A stretch of 64,000 nt of DNA. Source: Parietaria judaica (lineage: Eukaryota > Streptophyta > Magnoliopsida > Rosales > Urticaceae). The notes beneath the pieces were generated by a model. That model worked only from the letters and a program-made list of their open reading frames with translations. It ran no database searches and was not told the origin of the DNA. Of the stretch, positions 34,971 through 46,984 are shown in pieces (within the stretch, counting starts at the first letter, position 1; each line of letters begins with the position of its first letter). The stretch is taken from the NCBI GenBank assembly GCA_954871525.1, contig OX940862.1, positions 14,838,501 to 14,902,500 on the forward strand, in the 5' to 3' direction. Made by a program: the position numbers and the translations under genes.

Positions 34971-36845
34971 TGAGTGTTTTTATGGTTTGTGGGATAAGGT
35001 TTGACATATTATACAGCTTGCAAAAAAGGAAATAAATAATATATAAAAAGATGAAAGTCAAATTAAAAGAAATGAGTTAAGAAAAGACATGGTCTTGTTG
35101 AATTGTAGAGAGAAGGCTTAAAGTTAATGTGACCATTGCATGTGAGTGGGCTCTCTAGGACTTGTAACCCTCGAAACGTCTCTTCTGTCGTTTTGAGCTT
35201 CTATAATGATTATAATAATTGTAAGAAAAAAGTGAATTAGATATGATTAGAAATGATTTGTCAATTTGGTTACTGAATTGTCCTCTCATATTTTGCATGT
35301 GTCTTATTACGTGTATAACAAATGACACGTACGTATTTTGTCATACATAAATATTATTTAACGTGGTGATGAATCGATGATTAATATTTATAAAGTAATG
35401 CCTATATAACACATGTTTAAGGTTTGGGGAGTTTCTTGTAAGGTTGATTATCTTTTTTCAAGATGTGAAAGGACAATATTAGTGTCATAGTGTGTATAAG
35501 TTGTTTAATATTCATGTGCATTACGAGATCTAGTTAGTTTGATCAATCATCCAAGACATATATGATATATTCTGCTTAATTAACCACTAAAGTAGTTGAA
35601 GTTTACTTTGTAATATGTTCTCAATGATATTTTAATCGTCTAATAAAAAGGAATTTCCGTTAACTATCTCTTTTATATATAGGTTTGTTGTGTGAGTGGT
35701 CGGATTCTTGACGAGTTGTATGAAATTGTACAAAGTAGTACCACGTACATGTGTGTGTACCTTGAAACCGATGTAATATATAAAATGTAGCATAACTTGA
35801 TCATGTGCAACTATTACGTGTCATCGTATCAATCGTGTAATATCTTATAGCTACATATTGATTCGTATCCACTTGGGTTTTCGACGTATTACTTTCTTTT
35901 ACCAGAAGATAACAAATCATGTTGCATGTTAACCTTTATGTTTCGTGGACCTCCATAAATGCATATTCGATCGTACTACTTATTTAACCATCGACTCATG
36001 GTGCCTTGTGCTTTGCATTATCGCATACATACAATATACATATGTATATATATAAATATAGAAAAATAGTGACATAGAGATATTCAAAGTTAAAGTCGTA
36101 TTTCCAAAAATAAAAAGTAGTACCAATAATGCCTAATGTAGAAAAGTGAAGCTTCGTAGGTTTTTTTTTTTTTAATGCATCACTACGCAAACGTTACCAT
36201 GTGTGACGTTGTGACAATGTCATGCTATATATTACCACGTTTCAGCTCAATTTCGATGTTTTGGCTACGTGTATCACTCAAGATATTTGATTGGTGGATC
36301 GAAAAATATATTTGACTTGACTTTCGGTAAATGAGCTGTAGTTTGATTGATCTAAATGATCTCCGAGTGGCTCTTGATTTAGAAATACTATACATATGAT
36401 GTTAAGAGTATCCACTTGTACTAAGCATGAAAGAGAGACGCCACATAAAGACAATATTAATAGCTGAATACAATAACTATGTACCTTTCGAAGCGTACGA
36501 ACTAATAATTACTTATTAGGGTTATAAAAATAACATTATTATAGTGGTCCTCGAAAAAGCTTACAATATGCTTCCTGATTGTTCACCGTCGTATATGTAT
36601 ACGATACATATAAGTAATAATACATTATAATTTACGAAAAAAAGAAACAACTTTTACATTTCTATATAATATCTATATATATATATATATTGTTTTTCTT
36701 TAATTTATATGATGGAAAAAGACTCTTCACTGATTCAGTATTTATACAGATCAAACGATAGGTTGTAGTACACTAGCCCACACACGACACACCCATACGT
36801 ATATCAATAGCTATATACGTATATATATATATATTACCTCTTTGA

Positions 36846-36846
<1 letters not shown>

Positions 36847-36887
<41 letters not shown>
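36847..36887. repeat. (TA)n microsatellite
   Basis: About 41 bp of TA repeat following a shorter TA run 10-30 bp upstream; the flanking TTTACCTCTTTGAG and TTACCTCTTTGAG are repeated, suggesting a local tandem duplication that includes the microsatellite. Confidence 0.9.
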
Positions 36888-36889
<2 letters not shown>

Positions 36890-38791
36890 TTTACCTCTTT
36901 GAGAAAGAAAGATCCAGTTTTTCATTGCATATAAATAATTCACTGTATTTTATGACATATTTTCTGTTTTTTTTTTAATATAGTTAGATTGGTCCCATGA
37001 GGACATGAGTATTTCAATGATCAACGCGGTTTAACAAACTGGTTATTACGGCATAAATAGTTTGTTTCATCATGTGGTCCATATATATGGGGTTTCAAAA
37101 TTTGACATGATCACAATCTGACATCAAAATATTCCACTAATTGTAAGTTCATCCTGGTCCCGCCATTGCACCGTGCATGGCGAATTTGCACGATAGTCTC
37201 TCAAAAATCGACATGCATAAACATAGAGATTTGCACAACAGCTCAATAAACCGGCTAACTAAGAATTTGCAAGTCGGTTTTCGTAAATAGATGTAATTTG
37301 CTCGTTGCACCACGATAAAGTTTGAGCTACCGATCTGTTCCCACATTAAGGGAATAACTACATTACTAAAAAAAAAGTCCGCACAGATGGTCATGGTCCA
37401 TGGACATGAACTATAGAAAGGGCAAAAGTGCAAAAAGTATATATTTTCTTTTCACTTTTAGAGGTGTAGGGTTCGGGAGTTAGCTGTCACAAATAAGATA
37501 TTTTGAGAAGAAAACGACCAAAACAGCTTTTTCAGATAAAAGTTTGAAGGAAGTGGGCTCTTTGGCAGTCATGTTTTTCTAACCCTGTGAACAAGAACAT
37601 GCATGGTTTCCGATAAGAGATATAATCGTTGAACTATTCAATGTTAACGAACCTGTACATGTCCATATTAATTAACTCTATACATAATATCTCCCTGTCT
37701 CTCTATATAATATATGATGATGATGATGATCGTGCATGTATACATACAGATGTATTATACTGCATTTAATGAATGCTCAAGAGTACTTTGGAACTATATA
37801 TTCCCGTACTCATATTTTGTTGGAGCGGTCGCTATAATACACACATATACATGCAATTCTTCACTTGTATTTCTCTTAGTTTCCAGCTATATATAATAGT
37901 GATGTTATAATCTCTATTCGGTTTTTAGTTTGAATAATTCGAACATATGATCATAAGATCACAAATCAAAGCTTTTAACTCTTCAAGTTGAGTAACTCTC
38001 AAAACGTCGAGTGACCACATCCACGTGACGCTTATCGGGTCAAATTGTAAACATATAAATAACCTTTTTGACAACATTTTACTAATATTGGTTGAAAAAA
38101 AAAACCCGCCACATTTACCCATATTCAAAGTACTTTTGCCGCAAATTTTTTTTAAGTAAAGTATATTTTTATAATAAGGTTGAAATTTAACACGAATTTT
38201 TTTAAATTCGTATGATGCGTGTTATAAGTATATTTATGTCATGCATATATCCCAACTATATATATGTAATTATTTCAGTTTTTCAGACATTTTATTTCTA
38301 ACATAATTAACAATATAATAATAATATATGTAAACGACTTTGCAAGTTTAAAATGCACCACCTATATCTTTAATAAAATAGTTATTGCAAGGTAGATTAA
38401 TATCTATAAAGTATAAAGTACTAAAAATGTATATTTGGTAATTAAATATCTATATTTTATTTGTGGCCTCCCACTTTGTCATCAATGTATTTGAATATTT
38501 TATTTGGTTAGTACCATTTAATACTTTCCAGGAGCAGTATAAGAAAATAAAATTTTACAGAAAATAACAGTTTTATTAATATGTAAATAAATCATAAGAG
38601 AGGGGGTTGTATAAAATAATTATAATTTTGAAGTATTTTTTTAATTAATAAATAGTCTTTATAACAATTTGATATCCTTCATAATTGTTTGTTGTATCTC
38701 ATCACAATATTTCCTGCTTCATGTGCAGGCTGCTTGTAGCACCATAGTAGGCATATTTACCGACAAAATACAAGACGTCTCTTCAAGAAAC

Positions 38792-38825
38792 TAATAAATA
38801 AATAAATAAATAAATAAATAATAAA
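38792..38825. repeat. (AAAT)n microsatellite
   Basis: About eight uninterrupted tetranucleotide units (TAAA/AAAT phase). No associated gene. Confidence 0.92.
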
Positions 38826-41800
38826 GTTTCCAGGTGTTTTAAAAATTCATCATAATGTTTTCTTCTAATATAATAATAGTTTGATAGTATGATTGTACTA
38901 TCATTACAATTCCTACATTATGAATTATGATACCTCGACATATTTTATTCAAGTAGTTAAGTAATTATATTTGCTAGAAATGTATTTCTAATTATGTAAT
39001 TAGTAATATTTTTACGTATTATAAAAATAGGTTAGAGATGATTAAATGATAGAAGTATAATAATATATGTCTAATCATAATATTGTTTTTTGCAACATCT
39101 CTAACAGATTTTTTGGTCCTATTTATTTTTTCTTGATGGAGGCATGGAGCTAAGGTACTTCGAAATTTCCCTTTAAAGAATTGATATTAATATTGGTCCC
39201 ACAAAATTCAATATATAGCTGTCAGGTTTGAGTGTCATGTATTATTTAGTATTATCTATAAATAAACAGAAACATATATGCAATAATTTTTATTTTTTTT
39301 GCTGATCTTCTCATTACTGCCTTCCATTTTTAAATTTTAATTATTTATATATATAAAAAAAAAAACCGAAATCTCTAATCATCAGTCTCTTCCAAATCAG
39401 GCGTTATTACATTTTACATTTTCTAGTTAGCGGAGTACCCTCCTCGCTGGTGGCTCGTCCGCACGCGCGGTTTAGTTAACTTGTCGGTTAGAAGTTATAT
39501 AAAATTTCTATTATAAAAACAACACCCATAAATATGTAAATACTTAGAGTCTTAGACACTACTTAAAAAAAAAAAAGTAGAACGTAAAATATATAGATGC
39601 ATAGCTTCTCATTTTAAACGTTTGTAGATACCAGTAAAACATAAAATAGGATTTCAGAAGAAGATACATTGTATCATTTTTGTATTCTTTTATTTACAAG
39701 TATGTAATAGAATCTCGTTTAAGTATAATCAATAAATTATTAGCTTCGGTAATATAATGTATGATCCCGATTCAATTACTAATACGATAAATTATCTTTC
39801 TATAAAATAACAATTTTGATATTAAAATAAAATTCTCTAATTCCAACCATATTAATTTATAAAATTCTATGTATGTAAAAGATATTTCTAATGCATTTTA
39901 AATCTTAACAATGGGGTAAAAATTACACGCGCTTAGAATATTACGTGACTATATATATATAATAATAAATGTTTCGGAGATTTTTAGAAATAGCTACCTA
40001 AAATATCTAAAGAAATAAGATGATTGGCTGTGGACCGTATACACATATTTTGTGTTGTATACAAAAGCGTGTTAAGGGTAAGAAGAGCCTGTGGCTCTTG
40101 AATTATTATAGCAAAAAGTAGATAGTGTTGACACGGTATCACCAGTTTTCTCATGTATTCCTCCTCATTAACGTGCCTAATATATATACACTTTAGACAT
40201 ACTGATATACGCATCTTGGAAGATTAGGTCTTGTTTGGATTTTTTGTCCTAGAAAATGGGTTATATTTTATTAACAACGTTATGCAAAAAGAAAAGAAAA
40301 AAATCATTATTAAGTATCGACTCGTTTTTTCGTCAATTTTAAGAGGATGGGGAGAATATGCAATTGGGTGAAAACGTCGGGGATCGAGAAGTTAACTCGA
40401 GATGACTTCGGATCTTTGCAGCCAGATTCTTCTAGTCCAAACCTATAACGTAGTAGTTCCGACCTTTGTAGACCCTTTTCCCAGTGCCACATAATGAGAA
40501 AATAGATCATTAATATAAAAAAATGCGGCTACCATGTCCATTAGCCCTTAAGTCATTAGCCTTCTCTAAGGGTGATGACTTTTCCATAGTCATCTTTATC
40601 GATGGGAGTCATTGAAGTGATGAGTGTTTGAACTTAATTTTCGGCCTTAAGCCAAAAGAATTGGCTTAGGGTTGAGTGTTTACCGAAAATTATCCGAGAG
40701 TGCCCCGCCTTTGCCTCGTGGAATCGTTGGCTCTTGGAATCTACTACCGGAAGGTACTCGGGGTGCTACAAGGATCTGATCGTTCCTAGGATGTTTCGTC
40801 GAGGCTAGTACGGGAAGCGGCACCGCCAATAAATATAATCAGAGGCTACAACTATTCTAGGTGCCGATTATAGTTTGCGGCAGTGTCTAGTTTTTCGCAC
40901 TTCTCGGGATAATACCGCATCAAATTTGATAATCGGCGCTAAATGTGACATTGGGGTAGTTTTTTACACCCCTATTTGAGCTGTGAATGGTCGATAAAAA
41001 GGTTGAAAACATTAGTGAAGCGTAAAACCCAATAATCTTAGGCCCAAATGAGATGTGAGTGATTTGCATTTATTTCCTTTTTCGGGTAAAGAATTTAGTT
41101 CCCTAGCCACGAAACTGTAATTTGCTATCAAAATATAGACAGAGACCAATAGAAACTTGTCGTATATGTCTATCTATATACATAACTACACTAGTAGTTT
41201 AACATTTACAATCAAAATATAGAAATGTTTTTATTTATTTTATATATATCTTATATTTTTTAATTTGTTTATTTTTAAAGTAAAAATAATATTAAATTTT
41301 AGCATAGTGCTATAAAAAAAAAAAAGAATTTCCGAGAAAATGATATTTTAAGGAAAAATACATTTACATTTATGATTATGTTTTTTTTTTGTTTAATGTT
41401 TTAAGTTCTTTTGTTAAATTCTTTGTACTTGTTTTATTTTTTAAAAACTTTTTTAGTTATTTTGTTGCATTATTTTTTTTAGAAGAGAGAAATTGATTAT
41501 AAATGTAAATTTTATAAAATAAAATAAAAAACCTAAAATGAAGTGACACGTAGCATTACCACGTGGTATGTGAAAAACTTAAAATGCCATGCTACTTGAT
41601 CCCAGGTGGGATTGGAAAATTTTGTAAAAAATAGGAGAAAATTTAATTTATGGTACTTTTATGGCTAATTTTTCACTTTAGTGTATGCCGGTTCAATAAG
41701 TTAAAATTTGAGTACATATGCCACCAATACTCTATTTGAAATGCATAGACATTTAGTGTGTTAGCTCAAAAGCATCCCTTGTCAACAATCATGATGTTCA

Positions 41801-42783
41801 AGTAAAACAGTTGTAGCATCTAATAAATGGATATCAACTTATAAATTGATCGAAGAAAACCTCCGCTTTTCAACTGTGTACAATATTATTATTGAAATAC
41901 AATATATTAATACTGCTTGAACAATACTACGAGGAATAGAAGTTTGAAGTTTGAACATCGTATGTTTCTTGACGATTTATGAGATTTCACCCGCAAGTTT
42001 TAATTTGCACAAAGCCACAAACCGTTCACATGTATTGTCACTTTGCTATATATTCACTTTTTTTTTTATTATTATTAAAGGGTTTTTGTTAACATTCTTT
42101 ACCAAACTTGAACATTTTCTGTTGTCTATTTTTGCTCAAACTTTTTTCGTACTGTGAAAACTAAACCTTAACGTTCGTTTTAAGCAGCCATCGAAACTTC
42201 ATCTAAGGTCATTCATCCGTTATATTATTGTAACGCCGGGTATAGTATCGATAATACCTAGTTTTATATACTTTTCGCACTTCATACCGGTATTCAAAAT
42301 TTGATAATCATAAGCGACAGTACCATAAGACATACTTGTGTGATTAACGGAAAATAAGAGATATTTACCCAATTAATGCACTAATTAATTACAGTTTACA
42401 TATATCCATGTTACCATAATTTCATTAAACATCAGAGACATTTAATTTAAATGCACATAAATTTAACAGGAGATAGGAACTTTAAAGGCTAATTTTGAAC
42501 AATTTTTAGAATCGAAATGGTGTTATACACTACAACAAATGATAACTCTTAGACATTAAATAAGTCTACCTGGCCTGAAATTTCAGCCCTTAACAAGGCC
42601 AAAATCGAAAATTAAACAAAGGATGAATTCCGAATTTGAATAACAAGTGTTTCATCAGTAAAGATATGAAGATTCAGGGGCTACAAAACAAAGTATCTCA
42701 AAGATCTCCGCTTCCGCAAGAGGCATAGATATATATACAGGTGACACGGACACATCACGTAGTGACGCCAACGGAGTCGGAAT

Positions 42784-43632
42784 CTACCTGATCGTGACGA
42801 ACTTGTTTGTGCCGTGTCTCGCCCAGTGGGTCCTTAGGTCAATAGGGTTAGCAAAATTGTAGCCCTCGGCAGCGAGCTTCTCCAACACCTTCTTGAAAGC
42901 GCCTTGGCTCATTTTCCTACCAGCTATTCTTGCTCCACGGCGTTTGGTGCTCATCGGCAGAGGGTAAACCGACACGTTAGTCGTGCAGCAGGCAGATTGC
43001 CACCCGCCGCATCCCCACCGGTAGCACTGCTGCGGAGCTCCGGTGCACGAACAAACCGGGATTGGAATTCCGGAAATATCCATGTCAATCCCGTTGATCA
43101 CCACCTCCAAACTCTTCTTTGGAGGTTTCAAACGCGGTACCGAAGGGTTTCCATTTTCCTTTGGTTTCCTCGGCTTCTTGGCTTTAGGGGTTTTCGGGGT
43201 ACCACCGTTCTGTCGTTTCTTTACCGGCCCAGTTTCTTTAGTAACAGGGACGGGCTCTTCCACTCTGTTGACCCTCTCGTCTCTGGAAACTTCTGGCGGC
43301 TGCAGCATCTGGAGGGAGTGGGGTCCAGAAGTTTCCGGAAGAACAGCGTAGCTCGGATTCGCGGGAAGCATGTTCAGAAACTTCTCCCGCTGGTTGACCC
43401 ACGTGTCTCTTCCGTAGTTCATGGGGACAGGGTTATCGGAAACGACGCAGTCCCTGGGATGGTACGTCCCGTTGGCAGTAACCATGACGGTGGTAGGGTC
43501 ACGTCCGGGGAGAAACGCCTTGGTGTCGCGCTCGGCCATGCTCGACATGAGCTGAAGGCCGAGATGATGCCCTTTAAACGTCGGCGGCTCGTAGTAGCCC
43601 CAGTTGCGCATGTTCAGGGCGTCGTCGTCCAT
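42784..43632 (-). CDS. BPC1/2-like: BBR/BPC (BASIC PENTACYSTEINE) transcription factor, group I
   Basis: A 282-residue protein in a single coding exon (minus), matching the length of group I BPCs (about 280). BPCs are plant-specific nuclear proteins that bind GA-repeat (GAGA) DNA and recruit repressors such as Polycomb components and SEUSS/LUG. Start MDDDALNMRNWGYYEPPTFK at 43632; the in-frame codons upstream lie in the 5'UTR intron. The N-terminal activation/coiled region includes LQLMSSMAERDTKAF. A basic nuclear-localisation stretch follows (KKRQ, then KTPKAKKPRKPKE). The C-terminal DNA-binding domain has the conserved cysteines (about residues 194, 196, 203, 208, 215, 216) in CSCTGAPQQCYRWGCGGWQS, then RRGARIAGRKMSQGAFKKVL and the final THWARHGTNKFVTIR. 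The gene is head to head with GIP1. Its leader is packed with GA/CT repeats, the protein family's own binding site. Confidence 0.95.
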   Translation of the reverse strand: MDDDALNMRNWGYYEPPTFKGHHLGLQLMSSMAERDTKAFLPGRDPTTVMVTANGTYHPRDCVVSDNPVPMNYGRDTWVNQREKFLNMLPANPSYAVLPETSGPHSLQMLQPPEVSRDERVNRVEEPVPVTKETGPVKKRQNGGTPKTPKAKKPRKPKENGNPSVPRLKPPKKSLEVVINGIDMDISGIPIPVCSCTGAPQQCYRWGCGGWQSACCTTNVSVYPLPMSTKRRGARIAGRKMSQGAFKKVLEKLAAEGYNFANPIDLRTHWARHGTNKFVTIR

Positions 43633-43637
43633 CGCAG

Positions 43638-44246
43638 CTACAAAACACAAACCCAGTCGGGAATTCCGAAGATGGTCACGTTTTGAATCGAGTATTTAAT
43701 GTCATGATTCGAATGGTAAGCACAAACATGCAGCGTTCGATGACAACCCACAGCTTCCCAGCCATGCAAAAGGGACAAAATCAAATCCCCACCCTGTTCA
43801 AACACCATGAAATTACACAACTCGAACCCAATTCGGAGATCTAACACAACGCCGAAATTGTTCAGAGAAAAAGCCCCAAAACAAAGCCTAGACTTTTGGG
43901 ATCTGGGTTTCAGCAGAATCACAAAAGAATCTCCAATGCAAGCACCAAATCGGAGAATTTCGAGATCTACGATTAAAGGCAAGGTTCCAGATCTACATTT
44001 CCCAAACCAAATTAGGGTTTGTTTCGGAATCTGAGACCCGATCTGAGGTCCGGAATCTCAGATCTGCAAATGAAAAACTCAAACAGATCCAGGAATTGCA
44101 GTCCCGGCTTCACGAAGTATACATGTACGAGAATGCAAGAATAAATTGACAGGTTTAACAGTACAAAGGACCCATATATTCAAAAAAAATATGAGAGAGA
44201 GAGAGAGCGAGAGAGAGAGAGAGAGAGATGAGAGAGAAAAACTTAC
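43638..44246 (-). other. 5'UTR intron of the BPC gene
   Basis: On the minus strand a donor CTAA/GTAAGTTTTT (44247/44246) and an acceptor TTTTGTAG (43639-43638) bracket 609 bp. The acceptor leaves a 5-nt leader before the ATG. A part of this intron (43662-43815) is present again, inverted, at 51519-51672. The boundary is inferred from consensus. Confidence 0.65.
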
Positions 44247-46259
44247 TTAGGTGGGTGTAAACGGCTCTTTAGGGTTTTGCCCTTCTGGAGAGAGGAGAGA
44301 GAAACCTGAGAGAGAGAGAGGAGAGAGGAGAGAGAAATCTGTGAGAAAGAAAGAAGAGGAGAGAGGAGAGAGGAGAGAGGAGAGAGAGAGAAGCTAAAAA
44401 TGGGGTATCTATCAAAACAAGTAGTTGTCACTTTTTTTAAAATAAGGAAAAATCTAAGCATTTAATTAATTAACACTTTTTCATTTTTAATTTTAATTAA
44501 CACCATATATAACAACAAATTCCCCAATTCTTATCTTCTTCGATTTAAATGTCTTTTTCTTATTCTATTTGAGGCGCCACTTTCCCTTTATTCTATTCTT
44601 TTGTTTTCTTGTTCATTTGTTGGTCTTATTATTACCTTGCTTATCCAAACTCTCTCTCTATATGTATACACATATATAATAATTCTATAAATTCACATTG
44701 CATTGTCTAAATACACTATACTCAAATCATATAATCATAGTACTCATGTGTCTCTCATGCATTTACAAAGTTAATGAGGCTTTGTTAGTGGAATGTCCTT
44801 GTTCATGACTTGACGTCATGCAATGAGATATGTCCTTAATAGGTCTTTTTGAGACTTTGTTAGGAGAAAAATGTACGAAGATAACAATGAAATTGGCTAT
44901 GATCAAAGGATATAAAAATAATTAAGCTTTGGCCTAACAATGAATCTACTATTCATCACCAAAAAAAAAACAATGAATCTACTATATAATTGTTCGACAG
45001 GTTCTGAGTTTAATTTTAAAAAGACTGAAAAATTATATAAATATTTAGTTATTAGCTAATATTATCAGTTGTTCTTCTACTCCTTATATATATCATTTTA
45101 TTTTTTTTGTTATTAGTAGTGTGAGTCAATTTTTTTTTTTAAAAGTCAAGCTTTGAGTTATTTACTCAAACATTAAACCCAAAATCTTATGATAAAATAT
45201 GATCATATAGTGATCATTCTCGCACCCTTAAATAAAAGGATCGTTGTTAAAAGGGAACCAAGAGATAAGAGGCTTCTATTATTTTAGCTTTCATAGTATT
45301 TGGATGTAAATACAAGAGGAACTATACCGATTCTCACTTCGAAAAATTCAGAACCATAATCAATAAATTCAATGGTCCAGATGATTTATTTTGTTTTGAA
45401 ACTAACAACAAATATTAAGAAATATTACATCCGAAAACCGAAATCCAAAAAAATTACGGCGAAGAGGACGGGAATGGAGTCTCGCATTTACAATTACACA
45501 ACTAATGGTGATAGACTTATACGCGTGCTGGACCCACCATTACTACAATTTTTTATTTAGAGTTTGTAAAAATATCGAAAAAAAATTAATGTATTTTTTA
45601 TTCAATTTTTTGCATTAATTAATGTATTTTTTTTATATAGTTATCCATCTATTTAATAACGTTTTTCATATTAATTTTTAAAAATAAAATAATAAAGAAT
45701 ATATGACTCATATTTGTTGACTATAATAGTTACTTATACCGCTATTTTTTTTTACTTTGGACTAATCAAAATTGAAGTAGTTATAATACCACGATTATCC
45801 TTTTGAACTTTTATGTGCAGGTTGAGTTCAGCTTGAGCTTGATCTTACACCATTGTTTCATTCATCTTATAGTCGTCTCTCTCTCCGGTGAGCTCCCTGG
45901 TGCTTCGTTTCTCTGGTAATTCTATTTAAATCAGAGCTTTTATGAATCGAAATTTCCATTTCTTCGAAGATTCCGTGGTTACTTGAATCGTGTTTCTGGC
46001 ACAAACCCAATGTTTTATCATGAAAACTAGATCGTTCATATGATAGTTCTGGGTAAATGTTTATAAGCATGTGTTTTGAATCTGGAATCTGTACCCACCT
46101 TCTGTTTGATAAAATGCCTAAATAAGACTTGTATTGCAAATTATCATATTGTTTTATAATTATTTGCTTTGAGTGATATGTCATCTTCTTGGTTCAGATA
46201 AGTATAGTCTCCTCGCGATTGCCCATGCTTTCGATCCAGCCTCAAAGAACTCGTTAATC
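43662..46259 (+). repeat. inverted segmental duplication, copy A (complete)
   Basis: This interval pairs in inverted orientation with 50408-51672. Coordinates add to 95334 for 43662-43815 and to about 96667 for 45149-46259, so 43816-45148 (1333 bp) has no counterpart in copy B. Similarity is very high: a 105-codon ORF (45867-46184) is identical in both copies, and only rare substitutions and a 1-bp indel appear elsewhere. Copy A is the original because it joins the intact BPC intron at one end and the intact GIP1 leader at the other. Confidence 0.93.
44193..44393. repeat. GA/CT-rich tracts in the BPC 5' leader
   Basis: Two dense blocks of GA repeats: 44193-44231 (inside the 5'UTR intron, next to the donor) and 44286-44393 (in the first, non-coding exon/proximal promoter). 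They read as (CT)n in the direction of BPC transcription. Such arrays are the binding sites of BBR/BPC proteins, which suggests feedback on its own gene. Similar Y-patch leaders also occur generally in plants, so autoregulation is inference. Confidence 0.85.
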
Positions 46260-46388
46260 AGTTCATTTTGTTGGCTGATCGCGCATTTCCAAAACCGACT
46301 TTAACTCTGTAATTAAGTTAGGTCTAGATTTCCTCAACTCTGAAGAAACATTCGTAGTTTCATGTTTTTGTGCTTGCTGGTGTATCAG
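45888..46388 (+). other. 5'UTR intron of GIP1
   Basis: Donor CTCTCTCCG/GTGAGC at 45887/45888 and acceptor TGTATCAG ending at 46388; the start codon follows 11 nt later. The first 372 bp, the leader exon and the promoter are duplicated in inverted orientation at 50408-51497. Confidence 0.65.
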
Positions 46389-46399
46389 ATTTGATCGGC

Positions 46400-46612
46400 A
46401 TGGATTCCGAGGCTGCGAAAACTGCCCGAGAGTCCCTGGAACTGGCGTTTCACATGTCGAATATACTTGAGACGGGGCTTGATCGCCACACTCTCTCCGT
46501 GCTTATCGCCCTGTGTGATTTGGGATTGAACCCCGAGGCTTTGGCTGCTGTTGTGAAGGAACTCCGAAGGGAAACCTTGTCGCCTTCTTCCGCCCCGTCT
46601 GCTTTGACTTAA
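46400..46612 (+). CDS. GIP1: mitotic-spindle organizing protein 1 (GIP1/MOZART1)
   Basis: A 70-residue protein, the normal size for plant MOZART1/GIP (about 70). MOZART1 binds the N-terminus of GCP proteins and is needed for gamma-tubulin complex recruitment at microtubule-nucleation sites and the nuclear envelope. The sequence MDSEAAKTARESLELAFHMS, then NILETGLDRHTLSVLIALCD, then LGLNPEALAAVVKELRRE is the conserved core; only the Ser/Pro/Ala-rich tail is variable. I chose the ATG at 46400 because the upstream in-frame codons are intronic. It is transcribed divergently from BPC. A possible 3'UTR intron starts at CAG/GTTTCTG (46617) and may end near 47303, and it would contain the MITE at 46720-46975. 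The coding sequence is intact. Confidence 0.94.
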   Translation: MDSEAAKTARESLELAFHMSNILETGLDRHTLSVLIALCDLGLNPEALAAVVKELRRETLSPSSAPSALT

Positions 46613-46719
46613 ACAGGTTTCTGCTCTCATCTTTGTGTTTAATCGATTGCTGCTACTTTTAGCATTCAACGGAAATGTAGATCGTATTTGTCTTCGAAGA
46701 AAGTTTGAAGTAGATAGAA

Positions 46720-46975
46720 GGGTTAATGGTTGCATATATATACCCAATTTTTTTTTCTTTAATGGCATATATACCCATTTTCAACGGCGTTCTCTCATTT
46801 TCTTCGAAGGTACTTCATTGGAAAACAAAGTGGCATTTAACACCGTTAAGAATGAATGAATTTTTCAAAATCCAGAGTAAAACACAACTTGGGTATATAT
46901 GCCATTGCCATTGAAGAAAAAACTTGGGTCTAGCTGCAGTTAAGTACAACTTGAGTATATATGCCACTATTAACC
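46720..46975. mobile_element. Mutator-like MITE (256 bp) with 9-bp TSD
   Basis: Flanked by the direct repeat TAGATAGAA (46711-46719 and 46976-46984). The left end GGGTTAATGGTTGCATATAT and the right end (ATATATGCCACTATTAACC) are inverted copies with mismatches. Inside, the motif GGTATATATGCCATT occurs in both orientations. A 9-bp TSD is characteristic of Mutator-like elements. It sits 108 bp after the GIP1 stop codon, so probably in its 3'UTR or a 3'UTR intron. No ORF. Confidence 0.78.
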
Positions 46976-46984
46976 TAGATAGAA

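Larger units (their letters stand above)
34971..42783. other. long AT-rich intergenic region
   Basis: About 7.8 kb without a recognisable gene. It contains TA microsatellites (36816-36835 and 36847-36887), an (AAAT)n repeat near 38792-38825, and many A/T homopolymers. A GC-richer patch at about 40600-40930 (around CTACTACCGGAAGGTACTCG) may be a retroelement or gene relic but was not identified. No tRNA or other RNA gene was seen. Confidence 0.5.

Noticed and set aside
42904..43686. 260-codon plus-strand ORF opposite the BPC gene
   Set aside because: It is antisense to the conserved BPC coding exon and has no independent support.
45867..46184. 105-codon ORF on the minus strand, found identically at 50483-50800
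   Set aside because: It lies antisense over the GIP1 promoter, leader exon and 5'UTR intron and is duplicated only because the DNA is duplicated. No domain or family is recognised.
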